Below the pieces are notes generated by a model, which ran no database searches, was not told the origin of the DNA, and worked only from the letters and a program-made list of their open reading frames with translations. A DNA stretch of 64,000 nt, taken from assembly GCA_009193035.1 (NCBI GenBank), contig SWDT01000002.1:496001-560000 (forward strand), written 5' to 3'. Positions 10,196-22,777 of this stretch are shown here, in pieces (the first letter of the stretch is position 1; each line of letters starts with the position of its first letter). The stretch is from Halicephalobus mephisto. Lineage: Eukaryota > Nematoda > Chromadorea > Rhabditida > Panagrolaimidae. The position numbers and the translations under genes were made by a program.

Positions 10196-11381
10196 TTACG
10201 CCGTCTTCAGATGGGCATCGAGCACCTGAGCAAAGAGGGTCACGGCGCCGATGGACACGAATATCCACAAGGGAAGGAAGATATAGAGCGAGTCAATGTT
10301 CATCCCTCTCAGTTTACAGCAAAGAAAAATCTCGAACAAGATTTTGCACGTCAACATCACTGAAATTTTCAGAATTACTAAGCAATTACAGAAATAATGA
10401 ATAAAGTAAAGGAATAGTGACTTAATTAGGAGAAAATAACTAAATAACTAAAACAATAGTGACTGAAGTAGAAAAAGTTACGAATTAATTGAGGGAATAG
10501 TGACTTGATTAATGACGTTACGTGATTGTTAAAGGAATAGTGACTTAATTAGGAGAAAATAACAAAATAACTAAAACAATAATGACTGAAATAGAGAAAG
10601 TTACGAATTAACTGAAAAAATAGTGACTTGATTAACAAAGTTACGTGATTGTTAAAGGAATAGTGAGTTATTTATGGGAATTATAAGCTAATAGAAGGAA
10701 TAGTGACTTGATTAACAAAGTTACAAATTAATTGAAGGAATAGTGACTTGATTAACAAAGTTATAAAATAACCAAAGAAATAGTGACTTATTTACTGGAA
10801 TTATAAGCTAATTAAAGGAATAATGACCTAATTAAAGAAACTACAAAGTGACTAAAGAAATTTTAATATAATTTATAATATAACCACTTAGGAAACTCAA
10901 ATATTGATCGGATAATCCACAAATTGACTAAGAACTTATTGATTGACCGGATAACTTGTTAAAAAACTTAAAAATAATAAGTAATTTAAAAATAATAAAT
11001 AATTTCAAAATAATAAGTAATTTAAAAATAATAAGTAATTTCAAAATAATAAGTAATTTAAAAATAATAAATAATTTCAAAATTGAACAAACCAATAGAA
11101 TAGAAAGCACCGGATGGAGTCATGGGTTGGATGGATTCGGCTTCTCGAAAATACGATATCCCGAATCTAGCTGCTACTTTTGTCCCGATACTTACTGCAC
11201 AAATCAAATTAAAAAGCATAGGAACTATAAATACGACAGTTGGCTCATTTCCCAATCCGCCGTCCTGGAATCGATATATCAAATTTTAAAATTTCAAAAA
11301 ACTCACCAGATATATGACCAACAAAACTAAGAATAATAACGTAAAAAACCACACAAACGTTATTCGATGGTTCAACTGCAT
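10196..11381 (-). CDS. TMEM60: TMEM60-like small multi-span membrane protein
   Basis: Exons 11381-11307, 11264-11093 and 10359-10196 join in phase to 136 residues, close to the 133 of human TMEM60. The N-terminus RITFVWFFTLLFLVLLVIYL aligns with the RVLLTWLFTLLFLIMLVLKL of TMEM60. The C-terminal exon has FEIFLCCKL and YIFLPLWIF, matching FCLALCAKL and YVFIPLWAL. Three to four membrane helices are expected. The family's function is not well defined. It is first in a likely minus-strand operon and is divergent from SKI2, with only 195 bp between start codons. The exon 2 donor (ATTG/GTTTG) was chosen by phase and homology. The second intron is unusually long and repeat-filled. Confidence 0.85.
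10385..11085. repeat. Two tandem arrays filling a TMEM60-like intron
   Basis: From 10385 to about 10870 there are degenerate copies of GGAATAGTGACTTGATTAAC and AAAGTTACGAATTAATTGAA. From 10965 to 11085 a unit of 16-18 bp (AAAAATAATAAGTAATTT) repeats about seven times. No exon is visible in the 733-bp intron 10360-11092. Confidence 0.8.
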
Positions 11382-11575
11382 TTTTTCCTGGTTGAATTCA
11401 TACAGAACTTAGTGAAAAAAACATTGTAAAAAAATCCAAAAAAAAAATAAATTTCTGACCAATGTGATCGTTTTTGGCAAAGTGTTTTTTTTGACAATCA
11501 AGAAAGTGAATTTTTATCTTTTTTGAATCAGTTACGGTTTAATTTTTTTCTTTTTTTTGTTTATTTTGATCGATA

Positions 11576-14500
11576 ATGGACGAATTACTGCAAGGAGCAG
11601 ATGCTGTCAAGTCTATATATTCCAAGTTCTTCGATGGATTGAGGAATTCTTCGTCGAATCCAGAATCAGAGGGATTTGTGGATTCCGTCCTGGATGGGTA
11701 CTTGGACGATTTGGAGTCCGCAGCCCTGCCTAAGACCGTGGAAGATGCCCTGTGGCTAGGAGAGTGAGTTTTTTAAATATAAACTTGTTTTTTGATATAT
11801 GAAAAACTAATTTTCCATGTTTAAAATTATTTTTTATAAAAAATATTACTTTTTCATATATGAATTTGCTTTCTCTGCTTGCAAAACCATCTTTTTTCAA
11901 ACTTCAAGTCCTTATTTCTATATGAAAAATTAATTTTTCTATAAAACGAATTTTTTATAAAACTGTTTTTATGAATGTGGATTTTTAATTTCTCGTTTTT
12001 AAAATTGATTTTTTTATTTACAAAATAACTCTTTTGTGAGAAATTGATTTTTTGTACATGGAATTGCATTTTTCACGTGTAAATGATTCCAGAAGACCTA
12101 CGGACATCCCTGACTCCATTGAAGACGTGGAAATGAAGGCAAAAGAAGAAGCAAAAAGACTCGCGAGAATCGAGTTAGCCGAATTGGCTCAGGATAAGGA
12201 AATCAAGTACATTCTTGGACACTATTCTGATCCTACTCAGGTCATTGACTTTACGGAAGACGAGATCAAGAAACAAGATTACCTTTACAGCGAAATCCAA
12301 TTCAGTTTGAAATCAGAAGTGATAAGGAAGAACCCCCAGCTCTTGATGCAAGAACTCGATGACATCCCAGAACCTCGGGATGAAGCCGCAACTGAAGTCA
12401 ACTCAGCCATCGTTCGGCAGTTCTTCGGCGAAATCGACACAGCTCAGAAGAAACTGGGAAAACAAGAAGAACTCGATCTTTCTCGAACTTTTATGTTAGT
12501 TTTAGTTTTTAATTATTTTAAAAATTATTAATTTCAGTTTGCCCAAAAAACCACAACATGATCCAATGTCATTTGTCCATGGAATGACCGTGAAGAACAT
12601 GTTTGAAGTCTCGATGAAGCCACTGGTGGACGACAATGCCCAGGTCATCGGAGCGAATCAAATTTGGGAAAAAGCAACAGAATCCAAATCAGCAGCCAAA
12701 GCCATGAAATACGAAAGGTTTCCAGATCCTAGTATCCCGACAAACCTCAAAGGAAATGGATTAGAAGTTCCTCTGGAAATAGCCAAAATTAATCAGATGG
12801 AAAAACCAAATATTGAAGACAAAATTTACCTCGAAGAAGTTAAATTCACAGATATGCAGGTGATTTTGAAGTTGTCAGATGACCCGAATGCCAGATGGCC
12901 GAGTATTGTCGAGGCCGAGCCGGAACCAGAAGTCGTGCAAGAGGAAATATCCAAGGCTCCGACGATTGAATTGAGGGATTCCAGTGTTTTTGACGTTATG
13001 GATTACATAACTAAGTCGAAAAACGAAGCAAAAGAAGAAATTGCTGAATCTCTGGATGTTTCTCAATTTGTTAAAAAAAAGAAAAAATCCAAAAAAGTTG
13101 CAGAAGAATCTCTTCCTTCGTCTTTTGAAGAACAATTAAAAATTTTCGAAAAACAGAAAGATCTAGAAGAATCAACGATGGAAGCTAAACCTGGTTTGTC
13201 AGCGGTAGAAAATAAATACGAATATGCCGTGATTTTGGACGTTGGATCTGATGTTGCAGAATTTCTAAAAATGAAACATAATTTAGCCAGAAGTTATCCA
13301 TTTGAATTGGATCCTTTTCAACAACAAGCAGTTGTGGCGATGGAGAACGGTAATAGTGTTTTTGTAGCAGCTCATACTTCTGCAGGAAAAACCGTAGTTG
13401 CTGAATATGCGATTGCGTTGAGCAGGAAACATCGGTCAAGAGTGGTCTATACGTCGCCGATTAAAGCATTATCGAATCAAAAATTCAGAGATTTTAAAAA
13501 TGAATTTGAAGATGTTGGATTGATTACAGGTGATATTCAATTAAATACAGAATCGTCTTGTTTGGTTATGACGACGGAAATTTTGAAATCTATGCTATAT
13601 AATGGAAGAGTAAGTCCGGATGAACTAGAATGGGTGATTTTTGACGAAGTACACTACATAAACGACGCTGAAAGAGGACATGTTTGGGAAGAAGTGCTGA
13701 TTATGCTGCCTACTCAAGTGAACATTGTTATGTTGTCAGCTACAGTACCTAATTGTTTGGAGTTTGCAGATTGGGTTGGAAGAATCAAAAATAGAAAAAT
13801 TTACGTAGTTCAAACTTTGTACAGACCAGTTCCTTTGGCTCATCATATTTACTGTGGAAGAAATAAGAAATCGATTGACTGTATTTATATGATTATGGAC
13901 AGAAAAGGAGAATTCAGTAATATTAATTATAAAAAAGCATGTGATGCTCAAAATGAATTATCCAAAAAGAAAGGACCTCAACAGAAAAATTTTATTTCAC
14001 AAGGACTGGAAAAAAGTCATTATTCTACTTTGATCAGATTTCTAGAAAAAGAAAATTATTTACCAGCTGTTGCGTTTGTTTTTTCTAGACAAAGATGCAA
14101 CGATTATGCTGATATGTTGTATCATATTGATCTGACTACGAGTGATGAAAAAGCGGCGGTTAAAAGATTATTTACAAAGTATCTGGATAGTTTTAAAGGA
14201 TCAGACAAGAATTTGCCTCAAGTAAGTTTATTGTTACTGTATTGTTATTTTGGGGATTAGGAAGAATTGAAAATTAAGTAAATTGTGGGTGGAAGTTTAT
14301 TCATTAATTGAATTTTTTTTTTATTTGTGGATTTCTTAATTAATTTCCAATTTTTAAATTAAAAAAGTTTAAAATTAAGTAAATTGTGGGTGGAAGTTTA
14401 TTCATTAATTGAATTTGTTCTTTATTTATGGATTTCTTAATTAATTTCCAATTTTTAAATTAAAAAAGTTTAAAATCAAAATTATCTTAAAGAGATGAAT

Positions 14501-17500
14501 GCCTCAGGGGAAAAGCTGTCATTCTGTTTCCAAAAAGTAGGATTCTGACGATATATTGTAGAAATTATATTATTAAATTTATTTTTCGATTTAAAACGAT
14601 TAATTACAATAGAATATAATAGTATTTGGAAAAGTTTTAAAATGATTGAAATTGCGAAATTTTATATTTTTAAAAGTTAGAAATCATGATTGATGTTTAA
14701 TTAATATATAATTGCATTACTGTAGGTGCTGAAAATGCAACAATTGTGCTACAGAGGATTTGCAATTCATCATAGTGGAATTTTGCCGATTTTGAAGGAA
14801 TTGGTAGAAATATTTTTCCAAAAAGGTTATGTAAAATTTTTGTTTGCAACAGAAACATTCGCGATGGGAGTGAATATGCCTGCTAGAACGGTAGTTTTTG
14901 ATTCAATTGAAAAATTTGATGGAAATAGAAAAAGAAACCTAAATTGTACGGAATATATTCAAATGGCCGGAAGAGCAGGAAGAAGAGGAATAGACGATAC
15001 AGGTATGGTTATTATACTGTCGAAAGGGAATACTGTACTGGATCATTCGAGTTTGTTACCGACGTTGAGAGGAAAACCAGTTTCGTTGGAATCTAAATTT
15101 AGGATTACGTATAATATGCTTTTGAATATCCTAAGAGCGGAGGAACTGAACATTGAGGACATGCTTCAGAGGTCGTATGTGGAGAAGGCGTCGTTGAGAC
15201 AGATGGCGGAGAGAAAAGAAGCGATTTTGCAGTTAGATGAGGAATTGAAGAAGCTTCCGAAACTTGAATGTAGAGATTGCTATCCTGGGGAGGACTACGA
15301 TGGCTCGGTTGAATGTTATCATGATTGTGTTATTCAGTATATTGAGCGTAAGTCAATATTGCTTCCTAAAATTATAGTCGGTTTGTCGAATTTAATGTCT
15401 CCTGGAAGATATCTAGTGATAAGTATTCCGGAAAAAAATTTAACAGGATTATTAGTGTGTATTTTGAAATATTCCTATAATCATGCAGATAATGTTTGTG
15501 AATTGGACGTGGTTACTCTTGGAACGAAAAATGAAAAAAATGGAAAATTTGATGATTTTATTTTTGATTCAATAACGAAATATGGATTGGAATTTATTAT
15601 GGACAATAATCAAATATCAGGACAACTTGTGTGTTTTAAAAATATTGCCTTAAGGAATATTATAGGAATTTGTAAAAAAAAAAGTAAATACATGATTGAA
15701 AAAGAAGTTTTAAATTATCTTCAAGAACAACAAAAAATGACAGGAAGAAGAAATTCACCAACAAGAAATGTGTCAAATTTAATGACAGAAATGGAAACAA
15801 TAATTAAAACAAATATTAAAAAATTGGATGAAAATTTATTTAATAAAATTGGAGAAGATTTGGTTTTGAAAGAAATAAATATTTATAAAGAAATAACAGA
15901 ATTTGTTAAATTAAGAACAAAATTGCTTGATGAAAATAATTTTCCATGTAAACAATGCATAGATTTTGGAGATCATGTAAGTTTTATCTTTATTAATAAT
16001 TTTCAGAGTTGATTTTTTTAAAATTTTATAACTCAAATTAGTTCGATTTGAATTTGAAGGCTTTAATTTTATAGCTTAAGTTAGGTCTATTAGAATTTAA
16101 ATATTTTTGATTTTACAGTTTAAATTAGGTCTATTAGAATTTAAATACTTTTGATTTTTTAGCTTAAATTAGCTCTATTAGTATTTAAATACTTTTGATT
16201 TTTTAGCTTAAATTAGCTCTATTAGGATTTAAATATTTTTGATTTTCGAATTCTAATTAGTTTGATTCGAATTCGAATACTTTTGATTTTTTAGTTTAAA
16301 TTAGCTCTATTAGGATTCGAGTACTTTGATTTTCGAACTTAAAATTTGTTCAATTTGAATCATTTAATTTTCGAACTCAAATTAGTTCGAATTTGAAAGT
16401 TCTAGTAACTTTATAACTGACTATTAAGGATGAATAGAGGATTTTATGTCCTGTAGAATTTAAATTTAAAAGTTTTCGAATTTATTTAAATAGGATATAA
16501 TTCTAGAACGTTGACTATGGAATCACTATTACCTAGAACTAAGAATACCACGTAGGCTACTGTAGTTTCTGAAAGATTTAAATTTCCTGTCGAGATCATT
16601 TTTTAACAAAATATTTCTGATTTTTCACAATGTATAACAGATTTCGACATAACTACTCTGAAATTAAAATTTCCACATGAGCTACTGTAGGTTTTAGTAA
16701 ATTTCAGGAAATTCGTGTCGAGATCATTGTGAAAAAAATCAATTTTTACAATAATGATTATGGAATTTTTTAGTTGGCACAAGCGAGACAGAGACAATTA
16801 CTAGAAGAACGAAGAAGGGAATTGACATTCCAGACTTCTGCAGGAGCTTTATTGCTTTCAGATGACTACCAAAATTGTCTGAAAGTACTGAAGGAACTCA
16901 ACTTTATTGATAAAGACAACATTGTTTTGTTAAAAGGAAGAGTTGCTGCACAAATTAATGAAGATGTAAGTTGTTTAAATATGTATCTAGGTACTGTGTG
17001 GTTCATAATTTTGGAAATGTTGTAGTTTAGTCTAAGCATTAAGTTTTGAAGTGAAAATTGTAAGGATGTTATTGATAGATCAAGCAATAGAGAATATTTT
17101 AGGATTTTAAGGGTATACAATATTTTGAAAGAAATTAAAATGTTTTTGAAATTATGGACCATACTGTAGAAGTATATAAATGTACGGTAGGCGTACTGTA
17201 AGAATATGTAGGCGTACGGTAGAAATATATAAATGTACGGTAGGTGTACTGTAGGAGTATATAGGTGTACGGTAGGCGTACTGTAGGAGTATGTAGGTGT
17301 ACTGTAGGAGTATGTAGGTGTACGGTAGGCGTACTGTAGATGCGCTGTAAGGGTATGTAGGTGTACTGTAGGGGTATGTAGTTATTTTGTGGGTGTATGT
17401 GTATTTACATATAGATAGTTGTTTATTTTTAGTGTTATTTTGTGATTTTTCAGACCTTATTGCTGACGGAATTGATCTTTGAGAATCGACTTCAAAATAG

Positions 17501-17969
17501 AGGATGTTCGGAAATTGCTGCTATGTTGTGTTGTCTTACTGCTCAGTATAATTATGCCAAGGAAAAAGTTAATGAAAGAGACTGTAGGATTATTACCGAA
17601 GTGGTTAATCAGGACGTTATAAATACTTTGAAAGAAGAAATGGCAGAAATGGCGAATAAAATAGACGCGATTGAAAGAAAATACAACGTTTCTGAAGCGA
17701 GAAAAGGACAAGAACCAACGTTTGGATTAATGGAAGCAGTATATCAGTGGACAGAAGGGATGTCGTTTGAACAGATAACTCATTTGACGAAAGCTCATGA
17801 GGGATTGATCGTTAGATGTATCCAAAGATTAGACGAAATTTTGAAAGACATAAGAAATGCAGGCAGAATAATTGGTGATAGTGCACTTGTTCAGAAAATG
17901 GAAGATACGTCAGCGGCTATTAGAAGAGATATAGTTTTTGCAGCGAGTTTGTATACTGCAGATGATTGA
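11576..17969 (+). CDS. skih-2: SKI2-type DExH RNA helicase of the Ski complex
   Basis: Cytoplasmic 3'-5' RNA helicase that feeds mRNA to the exosome in the Ski complex. Six exons (11576-11763, 12093-12494, 12538-14221, 14726-15976, 16774-16965, 17454-17969) join in phase to about 1410 residues, somewhat longer than human SKIV2L. Motifs: AHTSAGKT (Walker A, about residue 475), DEVHYINDAERG (about 566), SATVPN, FATETFAMGVNMPA, QMAGRAGRRG (about 840). The exon 3/4 join restores HHSGILPILKE. The C-terminus carries the Ski2/Mtr4 helical domain, ending RRDIVFAASLYTADD. A lysine-rich linker (VKKKKKSKK) precedes the helicase core. Divergent from TMEM60-like; convergent with the insulin receptor substrate gene, whose stop is 30 bp away. 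Confidence 0.95.
14266..14475. repeat. Direct duplication of about 105 bp in SKI2 intron 3
   Basis: A block starting AAATTGTGGGTGGAAGTTTA and ending AATTTTTAAATTAAAAAAG occurs twice in a row with few differences, an apparently recent tandem duplication. Confidence 0.85.
16060..16345. repeat. Tandem array of about 50 bp in SKI2 intron 4
   Basis: AGCTTAAATTAGCTCTATTA followed by GAATTTAAATACTTTTGATT recurs about five times, decaying toward the 3' side where GAATTCGAA variants appear. Confidence 0.75.
17160..17385. repeat. GTACGGTAGGCGTACTGTAG minisatellite in SKI2 intron 5
   Basis: About ten units of 18-22 bp built from GTAGGTGTACTGTAGGAGTA and GTACGGTAGGCGTACTGTAG. It is more GC-rich than the flanking intron. 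Confidence 0.85.
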
Positions 17970-17979
17970 TGAAAAAATC

Positions 17980-17988
17980 TTTATTAAA
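17980..17988. terminator. Overlapping polyadenylation signals of convergent SKI2 and IRS genes
   Basis: On the minus strand AATAAA (complement of 17980-17985) lies 15-20 bases after the IRS stop at 18000. On the plus strand ATTAAA (17983-17988) lies 14 bases after the SKI2 stop at 17969. The two signals overlap in nine bases, so the two mRNAs probably share antisense 3' ends. Confidence 0.6.
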
Positions 17989-17999
17989 TTTAATTTTTT

Positions 18000-20900
18000 T
18001 TAATTTTTATTAGGAGCATGAATTACAGTATATTCGCAATTATTTCCACTAGTTGATTGGGGGTATTGTGGAGATGAATTTGATGGAAGAGGAGGAGTGG
18101 ATGAACCTCCGGGACAGTTGAAGAAGGACATAGCTGGTTGGATCATGGAAGAATCGATGTCGGATACGGTAAGTTGTGGATTAATAATAGCGTATTCTAA
18201 ACTAGAAGTTGGTCCTGTTCGACTGCTACTTCCGCTGCTGCTTCCTTGACCTTGGAGTGATGGTCGTTTTGTGATATTTGGTGGTTTTTTGGTTAAGGAA
18301 ATTTCGGTATCGCTTATTGAATCGGGAGTAGAATGTTCAGAAGATGAACTATAAGCTGATTCTGTTATTGTTTCAATTGTTCGTTTTTTCTTTGGACATG
18401 TTATTTGAACATAATCAGAATCGTTACTGTAAATAACAGGATTTTCAGGTGCACTACTTCTTCTAATAGATGGATAAATATTTGAATGAATATCTCTAGA
18501 TGATGTTGGACGAGGATTATCATCAATTTTTGAATTTAATTCATCTGCTGTTGCTAAAACTCGAAGTCGAGTAATTGCAGAATCAACAGCGGATCTTATT
18601 GATGAAGCTCCTTGAACTCCAAAACTGCTATTTCTGGATCTTACATTAGGACTATCAATACTTGCTAATGATCCTTGTTTTGAACCTTCACTAAATTCCA
18701 TTTCAACATGATCATCAGATTCTGGATGATTTTTTTCTTTTTTACGAAATTGATTTCCCATAGATCCTGTTCTTGATCTCATGTCATTTCCTTCTGAAAT
18801 TTTTCTTTGAGCTGTTAAACCCCAAGTTTTGCTTCCGGCAGAATGGGCTCTTTTTCGGATATCTTCGGATTTTATTTCGTCGAAATCTTCTCTATGATGA
18901 GATAACGGAACTGTTTTCAACGGAGGTTTAGATCCCAAAGAAAACGCTCTTTGACCATGAGATTGATCATCGCCAAAATCAGAATTTGAATCTCTTCTAG
19001 CTCTTTTTATGGCGGAATAACAGCTTTCTGTACTGTCGTGATCAGAAACGTAAGATCGGGCTTCTTTGATGGGAAATCGGAGGTTTTCTGTCATAACAGG
19101 ACCTGTGCGTGATTTCATTCTTACGTAATCTGAATTATCCTCGATTTGAGATGGTTGGATTTGTTCCTGAGGCAAAGTAACTGAATCTGTGGCTGACATA
19201 ACGGAGATTTCTGAAAAAAATAAAAATTATTTAAATGAAAATTTTCGAAAATTGAGGATTTAAATGTTAATTTTGAAATATTATCGAGTTTTAAAAATTT
19301 CCAAGAAATTCTAATTTGAAAAAATTAAAAATTACTTCGAAACAAGTTTTTGGGATTTCTAAGTTTTTAGAATTCAGAGTTTCAGAAATTTTGACTTTTT
19401 AGATTTTTGTGGTTTTAAAATTTTCTAAAATTCCAGAAATTTAAAAAATTAATTTACAAAAATTTTTGAAATTTAAATTTTGTGAAAATTTTAAACATAA
19501 ATTTATAGAAATTATTTAAAAATAAATTTATAAAAGTTTTAAAAGTAAATTTACAAAAATTTTTTAAATTTAAATTTTGTGAAAATTTTAAACATAAATT
19601 TATAGAAATTATTTAAAAATTAATTTATGGAAATTTTAAAAGTAAATTTACGAAAATTTTTTAAATTTAAATTTTGTGAAAATTTTAAATATAAATTTAT
19701 AGAAATTATTTAAAAATTAATTTGCGAAAATTTTTAAAAATTAAAACTCACGTCGAATAGGAGCTGTATATGCTGCACTGGCCTTCCTGGAGTCCACGAT
19801 TGGATCGTAACTCATGTAATCTTCGGCGATGTTTTTGTAATGCCTCGGGGAGAGGGTTCTCTGGGGGTTGCTGTCCTGTCTCAGAGGCGGTGCGAAAGTA
19901 GAGGTAATTTCCATCGAGGAGGTTTCTGGATTGTCCGAATATTCGGGATTCGTCGTGAACGTTCCTCCAGTGGCTGAAGAAGAAGAACTATAATGAAATT
20001 TCGATTGAATTTTAGACGCCATATCTGCGAAGGAGCTTTTTTTCGAAGATTTCGATTCTTCTTTGATTTTGTCTACTGAAGCCAGCTGAGGAGAAGCCAA
20101 AGGAGGAGTCGGGATAGAAATCATTGTTTCAGGGGTCGGACTGGGGTCCCGGACCACCTCGGACGGATCCGTCAAGTTCATCGTCATGGTGTTCGTTCTG
20201 GACCTTATTTCGCTCCCGACGCTGTCCCGGTTCTTGCTCTGCTGGGCCCGTTCTCGAAGCAAACGGGACTTCAGGACTCTGGAGCTTATTCCTCCTCTGA
20301 AATCAACCACAATTACACTAGTATATAAATCTCGAAAATTCGCAAAGTAATTTTAGCGTAAATTTTTCAATTTTCTAGAAACTTCTAGAATTTTATTTTT
20401 CCAAATTTCTGTTCAATTCTAGAAAATTTCAAAAATTCCAAAATTTTAGATCGATATATAAAAATCAAAAATTAAGTTTTAAAGAAGCATTTTGATGTGA
20501 AATTTTTTAAATTCAAAATTTTAGGATTCCAGAATTTTGAAATTAAAAAAAACATTTTGATGTGAAATTTTTGAAATTCAAAATTTTAGGATTCCAGAAT
20601 TGTGAAATTTTAAGTTGATATATAAAAATCAAAAATTAAATTTTAAAGGAAAATTTTGATGTGAAATTTTTAAAATTCAAAATTTTAGGATTCCAGAAGT
20701 TTCTGAACATTTCAATGAAAAGTTCACTTACAAACTGAGCATAACTCCTTCTTGTCTTCGTTTTTCGGCGTCTCGTTGGTTGATTTTGCTTAGTCTCTCG
20801 TGCAGTTGAGTTGCTGAATTTCCAGATTCCGTAGCCATCCACAATTCGCCGGATCCGATTTCGGAACATCTGCCGACCCTGAGGAAAAAATACTTTTCTT

Positions 20901-21617
20901 GTTTACCGTAATTTGAAATCACATTTAACTGGAATTTATATATGAAAAAGTAAAAATTCGAACAAACTGGACTCACGGGCAACTCTGTGTAGGATTCTTT
21001 GTCGAAGGGCTGATCGCCGTCGGCAGTCGGCGAGACCTTCATTTTGAAAAGTAAGAAACAAGTAGGAGATATACATAATCTTTTTCGTCCTTGGATGTCG
21101 GCAAGTTTATCTGCGAGATCTTCGACTTTCTCGACTTTGGGGTATTCCTTCCTTAGCTTCGGTTTTTTGATGATGTTGACGTCCCAAGCCGCTTCGAAAA
21201 ACTCCTCCCTAAACACCGGTCTGAGGAGCTTCTCAGACCGAGCCCCCCGGATCCTCTCCATCAACAGCTCAAACCAGTCGTTTAAGCTCGATTCCAGATC
21301 CATCGGAAGAAGGAAAAAAGTCATTTCCGTCGTCATTAAGCTGATGCATTCGTTTTTTATCTGATTCGGTTCATTGTCGAGACAAATGTTGAAGAGTTCG
21401 GAAAGTTCGATGTTGTACTTCGGTTCTTTGTTATTTTTGACGTCTTTTGCCGATTTGTGAATCTCCAACGACGACGGCCGAAGCACCAATTGGACCGCTT
21501 TCGCTCTTCCTTTCCTCTGAAAATAAAAATCCATATATCAAAAATCCACAAAACCGCTACCTCTGTTGTTGGATATATCGCCACCATCCCTGGAGTTTCT
21601 CTAATAGGTTCTCCCAT
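18000..21617 (-). CDS. ist-1: Insulin receptor substrate homologue (PH + PTB docking protein)
   Basis: Membrane-proximal adaptor that couples insulin/IGF-type receptors to PI3-kinase. Exons 21617-21561, 21516-20977, 20928-20732, 20296-19752 and 19210-18000 join in phase to about 849 residues. The N-terminal part is a PH-like domain (about 15-115). Next is an IRS-type PTB domain (about 130-240) with YFFLRVGRCSEIGSGELWM, close to the IRS1 phrase FFFIEVGRSAVTGPGEFWM. The long Ser/Arg-rich tail has docking tyrosines: NPEY (about 381), DYVRM (a YxxM PI3K p85 site, about 475), DYVQI, EYAII and EYTVI. The start ATG follows TTTTCAAAG. Divergent from DIM1 (261 bp between ATGs). ist-1 orthology is inferred from architecture. 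Confidence 0.9.
19440..19745. repeat. Tandem repeats in IRS intron 4
   Basis: A unit of roughly 115 bp (AAATTTTGTGAAAATTTTAA followed by ATAAATTTATAGAAATTATT) is present about two and a half times. The rest of the 541-bp intron is A/T-rich. Confidence 0.75.
20480..20705. repeat. Tandem repeats in IRS intron 3
   Basis: The phrase TTTTGATGTGAAATTTTTAA plus TTCAAAATTTTAGGATTCC occurs three times with 60-110 bp spacing. Confidence 0.75.
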
Positions 21618-21878
21618 CTTTGAAAAGTTGTACAAAAGTGAGAAATTTTAAATAAAAATCAATGAATACGCAGCCACATAATCTATTTTCAATGGGGCAA
21701 AAAGCCGTTTAAGCCATAAACGAAACTAATGAAAAAATTAATCTGGTCTCGTGCCCTCTTGCTTTGTCTTGACTGGAAATATTTCGTCATGTCTGGTAGT
21801 GTTTCAGAAATTGCGTTTTCTTTGGTTTTCGGTATTTTCATTTCCCGCTTCTGAATCCCTCTCTAATCCACTTCCAAG

Positions 21879-22656
21879 ATGTCTTATATGCTTCCTCACC
21901 TCAACAATGGCTGGCAGGTGGACCAGGCCATACTTGCGGAGGAGGACAGAGTAGTCGTTATCCGTTTTGGACACGATTGGGATCCCAGCTGCATGAGGAT
22001 GGACGAAGTAAGTTTATTTTTCTTTTTTTACACAATTTTTACGTAAAAGTCCTTCACAATCGTCAATTTCGTATAAAATTACTTAAAAACTATCATTTTA
22101 TATAAAATTATTTAAAAATTATCATTTTGTAGAATTATTTCGAAATTTTCGTTTTTATATAAAAGTTGTTTAAAAAATCATGGTTTTTATATCAAATCTT
22201 TAAAAAACTATTGTTTTCATATAAAATTCCCTAAAAAACCACTTTTTTATATAAAATTGCAAAATTTTTACTTTTTTAAGAGATTTTAAAAAACGTATTT
22301 TTATAAATTTCCTAAAAATTACTTTTTTGCATTAATTTTTACATAAAATTTTTCAGACACTGTACAAAATTGCCAACAAAGTGAAAAACTTTGCTGTCAT
22401 CTATCTCGTCGATATTACTGAAGTTCCGGATTTCAACAAGATGTACGAATTGTACGATCCCGTGACTGTCATGTTCTTCTTCCGCAACAAGCACATCATG
22501 GTGGATTTGGGCACTGGTAACAACAACAAGATCAATTGGCCACTGACGGATGGACAGGAACTAGTTGACATTATTGAAACAGTTTACCGTGGAGCTCGCA
22601 AAGGGAGAGGTCTAGTCGTTTCGCCCAAGGATTACTCCACAAAATACAAATATTGA
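21879..22656 (+). CDS. TXNL4A: DIM1 / TXNL4A, U5 snRNP 15-kDa spliceosomal protein
   Basis: Thioredoxin-fold core protein of the U5 and tri-snRNP needed for pre-mRNA splicing. Exons 21879-22007 (43 codons) and 22357-22656 (100 codons with stop) join in phase 0 to 142 residues, the invariant length of the family. The sequence from MSYMLPHLNNGWQVDQAI to the end YSTKYKY is nearly identical to animal DIM1, including RFGHDWDPSCMRMDE and FFFRNKHIMVDLGTGNNNKI. The gene lies 121 bp upstream of MED21 on the same strand, so it is probably the first cistron of an operon. Confidence 0.97.
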
Positions 22657-22777
22657 TCCCAATTTTTTTGTATTTATTGATTTCATGAATTTTCATACCA
22701 AATTTTCCATTTTTTTCATTGGTATAAGCCAGACTTACTTGAAAATCCGTTTTTAAAAGTAGTTTTGAATTTTTAGA

